Position numbers and translations under genes: made by a program. Shown piece after piece: positions 17,993 to 27,243 of a stretch of 64,000 bases of DNA. The notes under the pieces were generated by a model. It was not told where the DNA came from. It saw only the letters and a program-made list of their open reading frames with translations, and searched no databases. The DNA is from Paenibacillus sp. FJAT-29882 (GTDB lineage: Bacteria > Bacillota > Bacilli > Bacillales > DSM-1321): the NCBI RefSeq assembly GCF_001510645.1, contig NZ_LMVB01000008.1, positions 16,300 to 80,299 on the forward strand, read 5' to 3'. Every line of letters begins with the position of its first letter. The stretch's first letter is position 1.

Positions 17993-18357
17993 CGCTCGTC
18001 CCCTCCTTTTTAATAATTTATTCGAAAAAAAACCAATCGATTGGACAGCTCACTCACTTATGATCATTTTTCTTAGACTAACCAGGAAGCATGTTTTCCT
18101 ATACACATCAGCTACTAGTAACAACCATAAATACATACAGTCCTGTATGTATTCTCTAAGATTTTAACAGCAATGGTAGGCATGAAAAAAAGGGCTGGCA
18201 GATGCCCTCCTGGTTATGTATAAACATCCATTTTCATCATTATTACTTAAATTAAGGAGTGCATAATCAAAAGTCACTGTAACTGTTGTAACACTCCCAA
18301 CATTCACATTCTATAATACTTTTTTGTAATTTCCGTACCAATATTAAAGTTTTTTAT
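17993..18357. other. Non-coding region upstream of GH25 gene
   Basis: No ORF of note. The region holds CCAATCGATTGG (18032-18043), the inverted repeat at 18131-18152, and a short G/C hairpin near 18188-18205 (AGGGC...GCCCT). Confidence 0.5.
18131..18152. promoter_or_regulatory. Inverted repeat, TetR-operator-like
   Basis: ATACATACAG and CTGTATGTAT face each other across two bases: a perfect 10-bp dyad typical in form of TetR-family operators. The nearest gene start is GH25, ~140 bases away. No candidate regulator gene is adjacent, so it may be a relic or a target of a distant repressor. Confidence 0.4.
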
Positions 18358-18402
18358 TCAAAAAAAGAAGACGCCATCCGAAAAACATTGGATAGCGTCT
18401 TG
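18358..18402 (-). terminator. Intrinsic terminator of yoxD
   Basis: Read on the minus strand, AAGACGCTATCC and GGATGGCGTCTT pair around a short loop and are followed by a run of Ts. It lies 12 bases beyond the yoxD stop. Confidence 0.85.
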
Positions 18403-18413
18403 TTATAGTTCTA

Positions 18414-19130
18414 TTAAGGATTCGTTGACCAAAGTCCAGCATGTTTTAATACAACACGTGGATGTAGTTTAAGCTGTGCAACCATTAAGTCTGCTAAATC
18501 TTCCGCTTGCATCACTTTTTCTGGATTGCCGTCTGTTAAATTTAGCTCTACAGCCATATCTGTTGCAACGGTACTTGGCGTTAATGTTGTAACACGAATA
18601 TTTTTCTTACGCACTTCTAGCATTAATGACTCACTTAGTCCGATCACTGCGGCTTTTGAAGCCGAGTATGCACTTGTAATGGGTGCACCTTTTTGTCCAG
18701 CTGTTGATGAGATATTAATGATGTCACCTGTGTTACGCTCGATCATTTCTGGTAATACCGCACGTGTTGTGTAGTATACACCTTTGACGTTAACATCGAT
18801 AATATTTGTCCACTCTTCAGGTGTTAAGTCCATGAAGCCACCGAATTTTGAAATACCAGCATTGTTTACTAAAATATCAATTGCACCAAGCTCTCCACGA
18901 ATTGATTCAACCGCTGTCGTGATCGAGTCTAAATCCGCTACATTTGCGCAAGCGTATGCTACCTTCACATCATACTGTTTTAGTTCCTCTGCTACTTGTT
19001 GTAAATTTTCAAGCGTACGTCCAACAAGACCTACGTGAATACCTTCTTTGGCAAAAGCTATTGCTGTTGCACGTCCAATTCCACGCCCTGCGCCTGTAAT
19101 TAACGCTACTTTTCCTGTGATCGTTTGCAT
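18414..19130 (-). CDS. yoxD: Short-chain dehydrogenase, 3-ketoacyl-ACP reductase-like (YoxD)
   Basis: A 238-residue classical SDR with the NAD(P)-binding motif TGAGRGIG (12-19), NNAG (89-92), and catalytic Ser142, Tyr155 and Lys159 (YSASK). The C-terminal [12 protein letters not shown] and LWSTNP ending closely match B. subtilis YoxD, annotated as a FabG-like 3-ketoacyl-ACP reductase. The true substrate of this subfamily is uncertain. It is monocistronic, with its own terminator directly downstream and a non-coding region of ~300 bases upstream. No anomalies seen. Confidence 0.92.
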   Translation of the reverse strand: MQTITGKVALITGAGRGIGRATAIAFAKEGIHVGLVGRTLENLQQVAEELKQYDVKVAYACANVADLDSITTAVESIRGELGAIDILVNNAGISKFGGFMDLTPEEWTNIIDVNVKGVYYTTRAVLPEMIERNTGDIINISSTAGQKGAPITSAYSASKAAVIGLSESLMLEVRKKNIRVTTLTPSTVATDMAVELNLTDGNPEKVMQAEDLADLMVAQLKLHPRVVLKHAGLWSTNP

Positions 19131-19320
19131 GTTTTCCGCTCCTTTACTTTAGATGAGATCGTTTTATTGTAACCTTTTTTGAAATGAATTGTAGGTAAAC
19201 ACATTTTATTAATTAAGTAGTTACTATTATTTTGGCACATCATTCTTCTAAATAGAGAATTACGTTTCTTTATATGAAAGCTTAATTAACATATAGCAGA
19301 TGCTCAGAAGATTTTCAACT

Positions 19321-19510
19321 TCATTGCTTCGTTGTATCTATATATTTATCTGGTATTATTCGATAATTCTCATGATCTACTTTATCCCACTCAGTCTTTT
19401 TGAATTTATGGTGCTTGAGACTTTGATTCATAGACACTTTATCGAATAATCGGAAACCCTACTCAGCCGCCCAACTTTGGAAATAGTTATGCTCGGGTGA
19501 GAAGAGCTTT
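19321..19510 (-). pseudogene. Out-of-frame 3' tail of the pRiA4b ORF-3-like gene
   Basis: In another frame the coding homology continues past the current stop. It reads SPEHNYFQSWAAE, then an in-frame stop, then GFRLFDKVSMNQSLKHH and on to a stop at 19321-19323. The family normally ends with a similar segment. A frameshift near 19490-19510 plus one nonsense codon has therefore cut off the C-terminus of the gene at 19428-19979. Confidence 0.6.
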
Positions 19511-19979
19511 GATAGACTTCAAGAAAGTGCTCAAATCCAGGTGGACCATCTACATCCTCCGGCGGTGCTTCTCCTGCCCAATCGAGCACGGTTGGGAAAC
19601 CAAAATAATAATCCTCCACGACTTCTTCTAGCTTCACATGAATGCGCCAATCATCACCGAAATCATACACATATAAAAATTCACCCAAGCGTTCCAAATA
19701 AGTATCAATTTTTATACGTGTTGGCTGCTTCACCGCAATTCCTTTATACGATTTGCTTTTCGCTTCATCTATTCGTTGTACATTATTCGTTACAACAACA
19801 TCATCTAGCTGAAACCCGAACAAATGAATAGGCTCATACGGATATCCACTCTGAAAATTCGTTACATTTTGAATAACATCATGCAAACGATTAAATGTAA
19901 TCCCACCTGGTACAATTACTTTTCTCAACACAACTGGCTCAATATTTTCAAATTGAAATGTTAAGATGTAGGATTTCAT
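19428..19979 (-). CDS. pRiA4b ORF-3-like protein, frameshifted C-terminus
   Basis: A 183-residue frame whose first ~160 residues match the plasmid pRiA4b ORF-3-like family: an N-terminal LRKVIVPGGITFNRLHDVIQ block, FVYDFGDDW-type motif (here LYVYDFGDDWRIHVKLE) and PPEDVDGPPGFEHFLE. Family function is unknown. The last ~22 residues (from about SITISKVG) do not fit the family, while the adjacent frame does (see 19321-19510), so the gene carries a frameshift and is probably a recent pseudogene unless this is a sequencing error. It has no operon partner: yibF-like genes lie upstream on the same strand but end 52 bases before it. Confidence 0.75.
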   Translation of the reverse strand: MKSYILTFQFENIEPVVLRKVIVPGGITFNRLHDVIQNVTNFQSGYPYEPIHLFGFQLDDVVVTNNVQRIDEAKSKSYKGIAVKQPTRIKIDTYLERLGEFLYVYDFGDDWRIHVKLEEVVEDYYFGFPTVLDWAGEAPPEDVDGPPGFEHFLEVYQSSSHPSITISKVGRLSRVSDYSIKCL

Positions 19980-20031
19980 AGAGAACCTTCTTTTTTCTTT
20001 TCTACTCGTTCTAGCTTTCCTATCATGAAGC

Positions 20032-20808
20032 CTATTTAGATATCTTGCCTTTTTCTCTTGTTTTCACTAAAAAATACGCATTAATCCAGGAGGCAATTGG
20101 AATAATCAGAGCTATCCCCATTCCAGCACAAAGTATAGTTATCATCTCAGCACTAAATACTTTTGAATTTACGATTTCTCCAACCGAATAAGATAAATCT
20201 TTAAACCATAGAAGCAATCCCATATAGCCCCCAAAGAAGGCAAAAAATAACGTATTCGTATTTGTTCCTAAGATATCCTTCCCAATACTTAACCCAGATG
20301 CGAATAAATCTTTCCTACTAATTAATGGATTATGATAAAATATCTCGCGCATGGGAGACGTAATAGAAATGGCAACATCAGTAATGGCACCAATCGTACT
20401 CATAATAATCACGGAAGCTCCAATTTTAACAAAATCTACACCTATATAAAGCGAAAATATGCTAAGCTCCTCTATTTCTTCTTCACCAAACCCCTGAATC
20501 ATAGCATTTTCTGTCACGATGACAATAAAAGAAAGTAAAATAATAATCGTGATAATAGTAGAAATGAATGCAGTAGTTGTTTTACTGTTTACTTCATTGA
20601 TATAAAATAGATTAATACAACTAATCACTGCACAAGCAATCAATGTTAAGATAATCGGATCAGCATTTGGATCTGTCATAAACAGTATAGTAAGAAGTAG
20701 CACACCAAAGTTTAAGAATAAAGAAATAAAAGACCGTGCTCCTTTTTTTCCACCAATAAGTATCATCAGTATAAATAAAATAGCTGCCAGCCACACTAAT
20801 ACAGTCAT
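20032..20808 (-). CDS. YibE/F family membrane protein, second copy
   Basis: A 258-residue integral membrane protein with about seven predicted helices and no large soluble domain. Segments such as SIGKDILGTNTNTLFFAFFGGYMGL, shortened here, match the C-terminal core of YibE/F-like proteins. That core is shared with the preceding gene's product, where the corresponding block is DIGKDIMGTMTNILFFAY. The two genes overlap by four bases (start within the stop of the upstream gene), implying coupled translation and a hetero-oligomeric membrane complex. The family has no firmly known function; some members are described as transport-related. Confidence 0.85.
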   Translation of the reverse strand: MTVLVWLAAILFILMILIGGKKGARSFISLFLNFGVLLLTILFMTDPNADPIILTLIACAVISCINLFYINEVNSKTTTAFISTIITIIILLSFIVIVTENAMIQGFGEEEIEELSIFSLYIGVDFVKIGASVIIMSTIGAITDVAISITSPMREIFYHNPLISRKDLFASGLSIGKDILGTNTNTLFFAFFGGYMGLLLWFKDLSYSVGEIVNSKVFSAEMITILCAGMGIALIIPIASWINAYFLVKTREKGKISK

Positions 20809-21944
20809 GATCTTGCCTTCTTTCGATTAACAAAATAAATAGACGTATACAGACCGATCGGAATCGCTAACACAATTCCAATACCACCAGCTAAGGCTCG
20901 AGCCAACTCCAATGAAAGGTTCATAGAAAGGGTAAACGCCAATGGAGAAGCATTCTTGAAATACAAAATAAGCATTGGAATGGAACCACTTATGTATGCA
21001 AAAAATAATATATTCGTCATCGTTCCCATAATGTCTTTGCCAATATCCAATCCTGAAGTTTTAAGTGCTTTGATTGATATGTTGTTATTCTGTTCATACA
21101 ACCCAAAGATAGATGATGACATTGTAATAGCTACATCCATTACAGCTCCTAAAGACCCGATGAATACCCCCGCCATAAATACCATTTGATAAGGACGAGT
21201 AAGGAATTGCATCTCTTCATAACGAAGGCCTTTTCCAGAAGTTAACCATATAACAAGATAGGTAATGAACAGTGAGATAAAAGTTCCTAGCAAGGTCGCA
21301 ATAATAGCTGCATATGTTTTTTCATTAAAACCGTTAACAAGTAACAAAGAAATGGCAGTAAATAAAATAACACTTATACCACAAATCAATACCAAACTCG
21401 TTTCTGGGTTATACAAATAGACATCCAATGCATAAGATAATAAAACCGCATTGACTGCCAAACTTATAATAGAAAATAGCCCTTGTTTTTTTCCAACGAT
21501 AAGTAAAATAAAGATAAAAATCCAAGCTATAAATAAAACGTATTTATCACGTTTTACGTCTTTTATGGCGCCAGTTAAATCTGCATTTTCTTCTGTATTC
21601 GTATCAATAGAAACAAACAATTCATTTCCAACACGGTATTCTTGATCATAAGCTCCGGATGATGAATATTCATTCTTTAAATGGATAAGCTGTCCTTTAT
21701 TTTCTCCATTTTTTATTTCAGCTATTATACGCTGTGTGAATAGATGATCTTTATTATTATGTATATCAATCATTTCAGATGTATCTTCCAGATTGATTTT
21801 GATGACTTTGGCTATTGGGCGTTCATAAAACGAATCATTGTGATTAATAAAAAAAACAGAGGCGGCAAAACAAAGTCCTATTATGGTGTACAAAACTATT
21901 TTTTTGTAAGACATTTTTGTAAACTTGTTTACGATAACATTCAA
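20805..21944 (-). CDS. YibE/F family membrane protein, first copy
   Basis: A 379-residue protein: an N-terminal membrane helix (~14-32), an extracytoplasmic beta-rich domain (~35-130), then about seven membrane helices carrying the YibE/F core with SSSIFGLYEQN and GLDIGKDIMGTMTNI. It is the longer partner of the gene at 20032-20808, as is common in Firmicutes, where long and short YibE/F genes pair. A start at 21944 gives MNVIVNKFTKMSYKK; the internal ATG at Met11 is an alternative. A dispersed repeat copy lies just upstream (21981). Function unknown. Confidence 0.87.
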   Translation of the reverse strand: MNVIVNKFTKMSYKKIVLYTIIGLCFAASVFFINHNDSFYERPIAKVIKINLEDTSEMIDIHNNKDHLFTQRIIAEIKNGENKGQLIHLKNEYSSSGAYDQEYRVGNELFVSIDTNTEENADLTGAIKDVKRDKYVLFIAWIFIFILLIVGKKQGLFSIISLAVNAVLLSYALDVYLYNPETSLVLICGISVILFTAISLLLVNGFNEKTYAAIIATLLGTFISLFITYLVIWLTSGKGLRYEEMQFLTRPYQMVFMAGVFIGSLGAVMDVAITMSSSIFGLYEQNNNISIKALKTSGLDIGKDIMGTMTNILFFAYISGSIPMLILYFKNASPLAFTLSMNLSLELARALAGGIGIVLAIPIGLYTSIYFVNRKKARS

Positions 21945-21980
21945 AAAAAAACCTCCAACTATCAGGATGGAACCCAGTGT

Positions 21981-22027
21981 ATAAAGTGAAACTTCAATCA
22001 GCGGTACCCGTTAATGCGGAGTAAAAT
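21981..22027 (+). repeat. Dispersed repeat, copy 3
   Basis: ATAAAGTGAAACTTCAATCA followed by a shortened middle (GCGGTAC) and CCGTTAATGCGGAGTAAAA matches the repeats at 2169 and 14430, with about 12 bases of the G/T-rich middle lost. It is in the 5' region of the yibE-like gene. Confidence 0.7.
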
Positions 22028-22282
22028 TTAAATATAGTTTTTAGGGACCAATTGAAATTTTTCATATTTTTTTCAAAAAAGTGCATGATTCTTAGCGTCA
22101 GGGTGTCGCCAGCACAGGATTCTCACCTAACGATTGTAGTCAGTTAATAATGGCATTAGAATAACAGGAATGTATTTTAACAGTCAAGAAAACCTCTCCT
22201 AATTCGTCTTATTATTATGGCTTGGTTTGCATGCATCGATACGTTCCTGCCACATCACTTGTCATTCATTTCGTGTCAAAAA

Positions 22283-22342
22283 AACTCCTAACCCTTTCAG
22301 TGTTATGATGATTATCACTTAACACTGAAAGGGTTAGGAGTT
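22283..22342. repeat. Perfect 23-bp inverted repeat hairpin
   Basis: Arms at 22283-22305 and 22320-22342 are perfectly complementary over 23 bp with a 14-base loop. The arms carry CTCCTAACCC...CAGTG. No T-run follows on either side. This is far stronger than an ordinary terminator and may be a miniature palindromic element or a structured RNA. Confidence 0.7.
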
Positions 22343-22389
22343 GGATATATTTGTAATTCACGAACAAGTGACTGACAATATGAATGAGA

Positions 22390-22463
22390 AATCCCCTCTA
22401 AGTAGACTGTTAAGAACATATTATCATGTTCTCTTTTTTTCGTGTCTACCTAAAGGGGATTAT
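22390..22463 (+). terminator. Nested hairpins with T-run
   Basis: An inner hairpin (GAACAT-ATTATC-ATGTTC followed by seven Ts) is enclosed by outer arms of 17 bases (22390-22407 with 22444-22460, 15 matches; ATCCCCTCTAAGTAGAC). It resembles a terminator embedded in a longer palindrome, pointing plus. What it would terminate is unclear, since no plus-strand gene lies upstream. Confidence 0.5.
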
Positions 22464-22500
22464 ATTACAGCACTTTTAGAATTAACAGAGCCTATTGTTA

Positions 22501-24624
22501 TTAATAGCTTAGTCCATGGCCTAGTTTATAGATATTACCGTCACTATCCTTATACGCATAGCTGAGTCCTGCAGGCATATACTTGTCCTTGTCATAGCCT
22601 GGTACATCATTCCTTGACACACAATCACCATTCTGATAAACGGCAATTACTTCCTCACTTGCTGGTAATGTCAATGGTAAAACGCCTACTGGTCGGCTAT
22701 TACCTGCAATAACTTCAAACTGCGCATTATAGAAAGTATCGTATCCAGCAATTAAAGCATCTGCCAACGGTTCTACACTTCCAAGAATCCATGGTAATGT
22801 CACATTAACACTGATAATCACTTTTCCGCCACGGCTATGAATGTTGTCTGCCACTTCTTTTAGATGATTCATACCAGTTACGGTAGTTTCTTGATATAAT
22901 GAGCCATCCAAAGCTGATACTACTTTATCCTCACAGATATCAAGTTCTAATAGTCCTGCTGTCGCGTTGAAATAAGAACCAGATTTTGGATGTAAGAACA
23001 TAATCGCTACGTCAGCTTCTTCATAGGTATCAGTCAACGTAAACTGGCCAAGCTCTTGGCATTCTTTTCTTGCCTTTTCAGTGTACGCCGTTGCTCGCTC
23101 TACTTCCTTGTGCAATACTTCCACATAAACCTTCTTATTATTAAGCTTTTCAGCTGTTAATGGTAACGTCTCGCTTTGATTTTTAAGGATGGTTACAGAT
23201 TTTTTATGCCCTTCATATGCAGCATCCCAATGAGCTTGATTACTAACTATAGATGTAGCCAATTCTGGTGAATTATACGTACGATCATCGAAAAGACCTA
23301 AAGTAAACATTTCTGTAAGTAGTCGTACATTGGCCTCATTAATACGTTTTTCACTAATCCAACCTTTACTAATGGCTAATTTAAGATTTTCTGTATCGTT
23401 TGTGTCAGCGACAATATCTGTCCCAGCATTGACTGCCTTAGCAAAACGTTCCGCCTCACTCAACTCTTCAACGCCCCAGCTCATATTATTTACAATACCA
23501 CTGTCGCTATTGATATAGCCTTTAAATCCAAGTCTTTCTCTAAGAATATGATTGATGAAATAATGATTAAATGTAAAGCCTACCTCTTCGAACGGAATAT
23601 CCTCCCCCTCGAACTCTTGTACCACACTCTTCTTGATGCTTGGTATAGAATAATATGGCATGATGGACGATGTTCCATGTTCTACAGCCGCTCTAAATGG
23701 TGGTAAGTGATACTTTTCTAAGCTTCCTGGAGTTGGGTATAGGTTCCACTTTCCTTCTGCATAATGAGGATCGAATCCATTTTCCCTTGCTCCGCCACCC
23801 GGAAAATGCTTCGTTGTCATCGCAATACTATCTTTCCCTAGTTCCTCACCCTGGAATCCATCGATAAGGCGACCGATCGCATCAGAAATAAATTCAGGAT
23901 TTTCTCCAAACGTACCATAAGTCCGTTGCCATCTTGGATCTGTAACAGTGTCCGCCATATACATATAGCCTTTTCTGATACCAGTAGCATCCCACTCTTT
24001 ACGAGCAATTTCAGCAAATTCGCTAATAAGTGATGCATCTTCACCGTTTTTAATCTCTCCCTGTGCTGCCGCTGCAAGTCCTAGGGTTCCAGGCCATGTG
24101 GAGAAAATTCCACCTGCATCATTCATACCAAAAATAGGTTCTGCATTTTCATTTCTTGAATTAGATGCGATCAAGACAGGAATACCTAAACGAGTTCCCT
24201 CAGCAATTTCATTCATTTTATTAACCCACTCCGCCATTTCAGCTGGGCTAAAGTTGTCTCTTAAAATGAAGTGTCTTAAATTCCTTTTCTCGATGGTATG
24301 AGTTGTTCCATATATTTTTGATGCAGCAAAGATATTTTCCCCTTTTTCCACAATCGCTTCATCTAATATACCATCATGACTTGTCTTTTCCTTATCTTCC
24401 TGAGCAAGTCCCATTTTACGTGAATTAATTAGCATCATACCGACCTTTTCATCGATGTTCATCAATGAGACTAGGTTCTCCGCACGTTCCTTTGGACTCA
24501 AACGCCAATCTTTATAAGGTTCTAGCTTCCCACTGTTATTCAAATCTTTAAATTTTAATCCATCCACTTCAATGATGTTCTTGACTCTGACTTCTAAATC
24601 GGGTTGTTTATGGTTAAATTCCAT
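22501..24624 (-). CDS. Glycoside hydrolase family 3 protein
   Basis: A 707-residue protein. Residues ~45-450 are the GH3 barrel, with TKHFPGGGARENG (the Lys-His substrate-binding pair, ~267) and the nucleophile aspartate in YINSDSGIV (~374; most members have SDW). Residues ~480-700 are the alpha/beta-sandwich domain with DVAIMFLHP, and the protein ends at LGHGLSY, where fibronectin-like GH3 enzymes continue, so that domain is absent. GH3 enzymes are beta-glucosidases or beta-xylosidases acting from the non-reducing end; the substrate is not deducible. No signal peptide is seen, so it acts in the cytoplasm. A divergent AraC regulator (24818) probably controls it. Confidence 0.9.
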   Translation of the reverse strand: MEFNHKQPDLEVRVKNIIEVDGLKFKDLNNSGKLEPYKDWRLSPKERAENLVSLMNIDEKVGMMLINSRKMGLAQEDKEKTSHDGILDEAIVEKGENIFAASKIYGTTHTIEKRNLRHFILRDNFSPAEMAEWVNKMNEIAEGTRLGIPVLIASNSRNENAEPIFGMNDAGGIFSTWPGTLGLAAAAQGEIKNGEDASLISEFAEIARKEWDATGIRKGYMYMADTVTDPRWQRTYGTFGENPEFISDAIGRLIDGFQGEELGKDSIAMTTKHFPGGGARENGFDPHYAEGKWNLYPTPGSLEKYHLPPFRAAVEHGTSSIMPYYSIPSIKKSVVQEFEGEDIPFEEVGFTFNHYFINHILRERLGFKGYINSDSGIVNNMSWGVEELSEAERFAKAVNAGTDIVADTNDTENLKLAISKGWISEKRINEANVRLLTEMFTLGLFDDRTYNSPELATSIVSNQAHWDAAYEGHKKSVTILKNQSETLPLTAEKLNNKKVYVEVLHKEVERATAYTEKARKECQELGQFTLTDTYEEADVAIMFLHPKSGSYFNATAGLLELDICEDKVVSALDGSLYQETTVTGMNHLKEVADNIHSRGGKVIISVNVTLPWILGSVEPLADALIAGYDTFYNAQFEVIAGNSRPVGVLPLTLPASEEVIAVYQNGDCVSRNDVPGYDKDKYMPAGLSYAYKDSDGNIYKLGHGLSY

Positions 24625-24817
24625 TTTAATGCCTCCTAAATTGATCTTCTCCTAAGTATCCCCTTCGAGATGAATCTATCTATCATTCCCACTTCATGAA
24701 TATTTAATTTGTTATCGCTTTCTATTATAGTGTTATAATAACAACAAAAAGTTAAAAAAAAATGGCGTTTATTGCTTAAAATATTGTAATTATTGCTATA
24801 TGAGAGGTTGACACCAA

Positions 24818-25732
24818 ATGAAGCAATCTGTTCTTATTCCAGTAATTAATAAAGGTTTTGAAATTCATTACTTTAGCAAAAAGAATCAATCCCATGATTG
24901 GCTCAAGGAATATAATGAATCATCCGAGGAATTTTCCCAATTAGAGTCTTTATTCCAATTGCACAGGCACGATGTTTTGGAGGTTCTTGTATTTTTAGAT
25001 GGAGAGTGTGACTTCTTTTGTGAAGGAAAGACATATTCCTTAAGAAGAGGCGATGTTGTGGTGATCCCTCCTTATGCTGTTCATAAAGCGAATGTTAAGA
25101 GTATCGATAACTATGAGCGCATAATTGTTAGTGTTAGTGAGCATTTAATGAGCGACTTTCTATCTAGCTCACCATCTATGAAAGAGAATATTGTTAATCA
25201 AAAGACACAAGGTTCTTATGTGTTACATCTGCATTCAAAGAATTTCCAAGACATCATTTTTTTACTAGATGAAGTAACAAATAGAATACAAAGTGGCGAA
25301 GAAAATTTCCCTTTCACAATCAACTACCAATTATTTCAGGCACTTCAAGTTATCTTTGATCCCGCAAGTAGTATGCCTAACCTTAGAAACAAAGATGACC
25401 TAGACCAAAGGTTCCTATCCGTACTAGAATACATTGAATTACATTTGACAGAGCCGGATTTAAGTTTGGACAATGTATCTAATTATTTTCATCTAAATAA
25501 ATACTATTTTTCTCATTATTTTAAAAAGAACATGAACCTACCCTTTTACCGTTACGTATCATTAAAGCGTCTATCTTTTGCTGTAACGATGATTAAACAA
25601 AATCAGATCTCCATAGAAGAAATCGCCTTAAAATGTGGTTTTCCCGATTATTCAAGTTTTTACAGACTCTTCAAAAAGGAATACAATATTTCTCCAAAAA
25701 AACTTCAAAAAGAATATAAAAAATTATATTAA
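24818..25732 (+). CDS. AraC-family regulator with cupin domain
   Basis: A 304-residue protein. Residues ~45-110 are a cupin-like sensor (HRHDVLEVLVFLDGECDFF, RRGDVVVIPPYAVHKA), and residues ~200-304 are a double helix-turn-helix AraC domain ending with the signature IALKCGFPDYSSFYRLFKKEYNISP, shortened here. Such proteins usually activate sugar-utilisation genes on binding a ligand. It is transcribed divergently from the GH3 gene with a 193-bp shared promoter region, which makes that gene the likely target. It is intact and of standard length. Confidence 0.92.
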   Translation: MKQSVLIPVINKGFEIHYFSKKNQSHDWLKEYNESSEEFSQLESLFQLHRHDVLEVLVFLDGECDFFCEGKTYSLRRGDVVVIPPYAVHKANVKSIDNYERIIVSVSEHLMSDFLSSSPSMKENIVNQKTQGSYVLHLHSKNFQDIIFLLDEVTNRIQSGEENFPFTINYQLFQALQVIFDPASSMPNLRNKDDLDQRFLSVLEYIELHLTEPDLSLDNVSNYFHLNKYYFSHYFKKNMNLPFYRYVSLKRLSFAVTMIKQNQISIEEIALKCGFPDYSSFYRLFKKEYNISPKKLQKEYKKLY

Positions 25733-25759
25733 GATGCGTCTACACAACACTCATTTAGG

Positions 25760-26064
25760 CACGCTTACCCGTCTTTGTTAGTCAATAGGGATGTCCGTAT
25801 AGTGAAGATATATACACATAAACTTGAAGAAGGGTTAATGGATTACGAGTATGGAGAATTTGAAGTAAAAATGGCAAGGTATAAAAATGCAAGAAACAAA
25901 TTTTTAGTAGCAGATCACACGAAATTGGAAACTACTGCAACGTCGAGGATTTGTAATGTAAAATCTGTTAATGGCATAATCATCGATCCTATGATTTCAC
26001 CTTCGTTGTAAAGAAGTATGAAGATAATGATATAGATTTATTCTATTCTCCTCTTAATAATTAA
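25760..26064 (+). pseudogene. DeoR-family regulator C-terminal remnant
   Basis: The frame from 25775 reads EEGLMDYEYGEFEVKM, then KNARNKFLVADHTKL and ICNVKSVNGIIID, which lines up with the effector-binding C-terminal domain of DeoR-type repressors (typical blocks GLTDYxxEEAEVKRxM and VILLADHSKFG). After a frameshift near 26000 a second frame continues with FVVKKYEDNDIDLFYSPLNN-stop at 26064, again fitting the family end. The N-terminal DNA-binding half is gone. It is a decayed gene. Confidence 0.6.
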
Positions 26065-26079
26065 AAGAAGAATAGAATA
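26033..26079. terminator. Hairpin at end of DeoR remnant
   Basis: TTTATTCTATTCT pairs with AGAATAGAATAAA around an A+T-rich loop that contains the remnant's stop. It is a likely relic of the terminator of the lost gene; the T-run is weak. Confidence 0.5.
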
Positions 26080-26182
26080 AATTGGCCCTCTTTCTTTACT
26101 TCGTTATTCTTTTAACTTGAATAAATGACATTATGAGCTTTTCTTCCAAGGTATCTATTGCACTGTCTAGAAAACTCCTCCA

Positions 26183-27175
26183 TTAAAACAATTCCCGTGC
26201 CAATAGTCGATAAACATCCAGGCGTTTCTCTTGTGAATGAGGAATACTACAAATCATCGCTTCATCAAATCCATAGTGAGCTTGCTCTTCTTGTAACAAT
26301 GTTGCGATTTCCTTTACTGCGCCCACTAAATGAATTTTACGATTTTCTTTAATGATCATGCGATCCATTTCCGTCAATGGATAATCACGGGCCTCTTCTG
26401 GTGTCAATACTGCCCCGATCCTGCCTCTCATAAACAGTAACCGCCAAATATCTTGGGGCTTTGCTTCAAATTCAGCTTCTTCTTTTGTCTCAGCTGTTGT
26501 CACCATATAGGAAACATTGATTTGCGATTTCTCCATAAAAGCTGAAGGTTGAAAGTTCCTTTTGTATGTATCTAAAATCTCTTTGGTCATTTCACCATTG
26601 AAAAACTGTGCAAAAGAATAGCCTATGCCTCTACGCCCAGCTTGAACAGCGCTATTACCAGTCGACCCCAACAGCCAAGCTTCTGGCAATATGACTTGGA
26701 ACGGTGTTGCGATCGTTTTATTATATAAGCCATCTTCGGGTACTTCGTCGTTGATCAACTGCAGTGCAGTATCAAATTTTTCATACATATTGTTTAACAT
26801 CGGTTGGCGCCCCTCAGATAAAGCATAAATGGAATTGTTATCCCCACCAGGAGCTCGACCCACACCAAAATCAATACGGCCTGGTGAAAATGCACTTAGC
26901 GTTTTAAACACCTCAGCTAGTTTCAACGGGGAATAATGCATCAACATCACTCCCCCTGTTCCAATACGAATGCTTTTTGTTTTTGCAGCCAAATGAGCTG
27001 TCGTCACTTCAGGGGCTGAACTTGCAAAAGTATTGGTTGCATGGTGCTCTGCCATCCACATTCGATGAAAGCCTAATCCATCTCCTAAAACAGCCAATTC
27101 TTCCGCCTTTTTCAAAGCATCTGTAGCTGTATTCCCGCTCGTAATGGGGGCTTGATCCAATATACTTAATCTCAT
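26183..27175 (-). CDS. LLM-class flavin-dependent oxidoreductase
   Basis: About 330 residues of the bacterial luciferase-like fold: the start RLSILDQAPI, MWMAEHHATN, the FMN-site block IRIGTGGVMLMHYSPL, GRIDFGVGRAPGG and the late HLVGAVKEIA segment are typical of the MsnO8-like subfamily. Such enzymes use FMNH2 supplied by a reductase or F420; the substrate is unknown. I prefer the internal ATG at 27175 because AGGAAGG abuts the upstream ATG (27187) with no spacing. It lies in a MarR-linked cluster with a fragment of a second enzyme of the same family (27718-27858) and a broken NAD(P)-binding protein. Confidence 0.88.
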   Translation of the reverse strand: MRLSILDQAPITSGNTATDALKKAEELAVLGDGLGFHRMWMAEHHATNTFASSAPEVTTAHLAAKTKSIRIGTGGVMLMHYSPLKLAEVFKTLSAFSPGRIDFGVGRAPGGDNNSIYALSEGRQPMLNNMYEKFDTALQLINDEVPEDGLYNKTIATPFQVILPEAWLLGSTGNSAVQAGRRGIGYSFAQFFNGEMTKEILDTYKRNFQPSAFMEKSQINVSYMVTTAETKEEAEFEAKPQDIWRLLFMRGRIGAVLTPEEARDYPLTEMDRMIIKENRKIHLVGAVKEIATLLQEEQAHYGFDEAMICSIPHSQEKRLDVYRLLARELF

Positions 27176-27243
27176 TCTATAAAACATCCTTCCTATTAGT
27201 TTATTCTATCTGCAAATTGACTTTTTCTATTCCATCTGAATGC

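Larger units (their letters stand above)
22028..22500. other. Non-coding stretch with two strong hairpins
   Basis: The gap between the YibE/F pair and the GH3 gene has no convincing gene. A short frame at 22341-22565 overlaps both hairpins and the GH3 3' end and is rejected. The hairpins are listed separately. Confidence 0.5.

Noticed and set aside
22341..22565. 74-aa plus-strand ORF
   Set aside because: It runs through two hairpins and into the 3' end of the GH3 gene on the other strand; no family resemblance or ribosome site.
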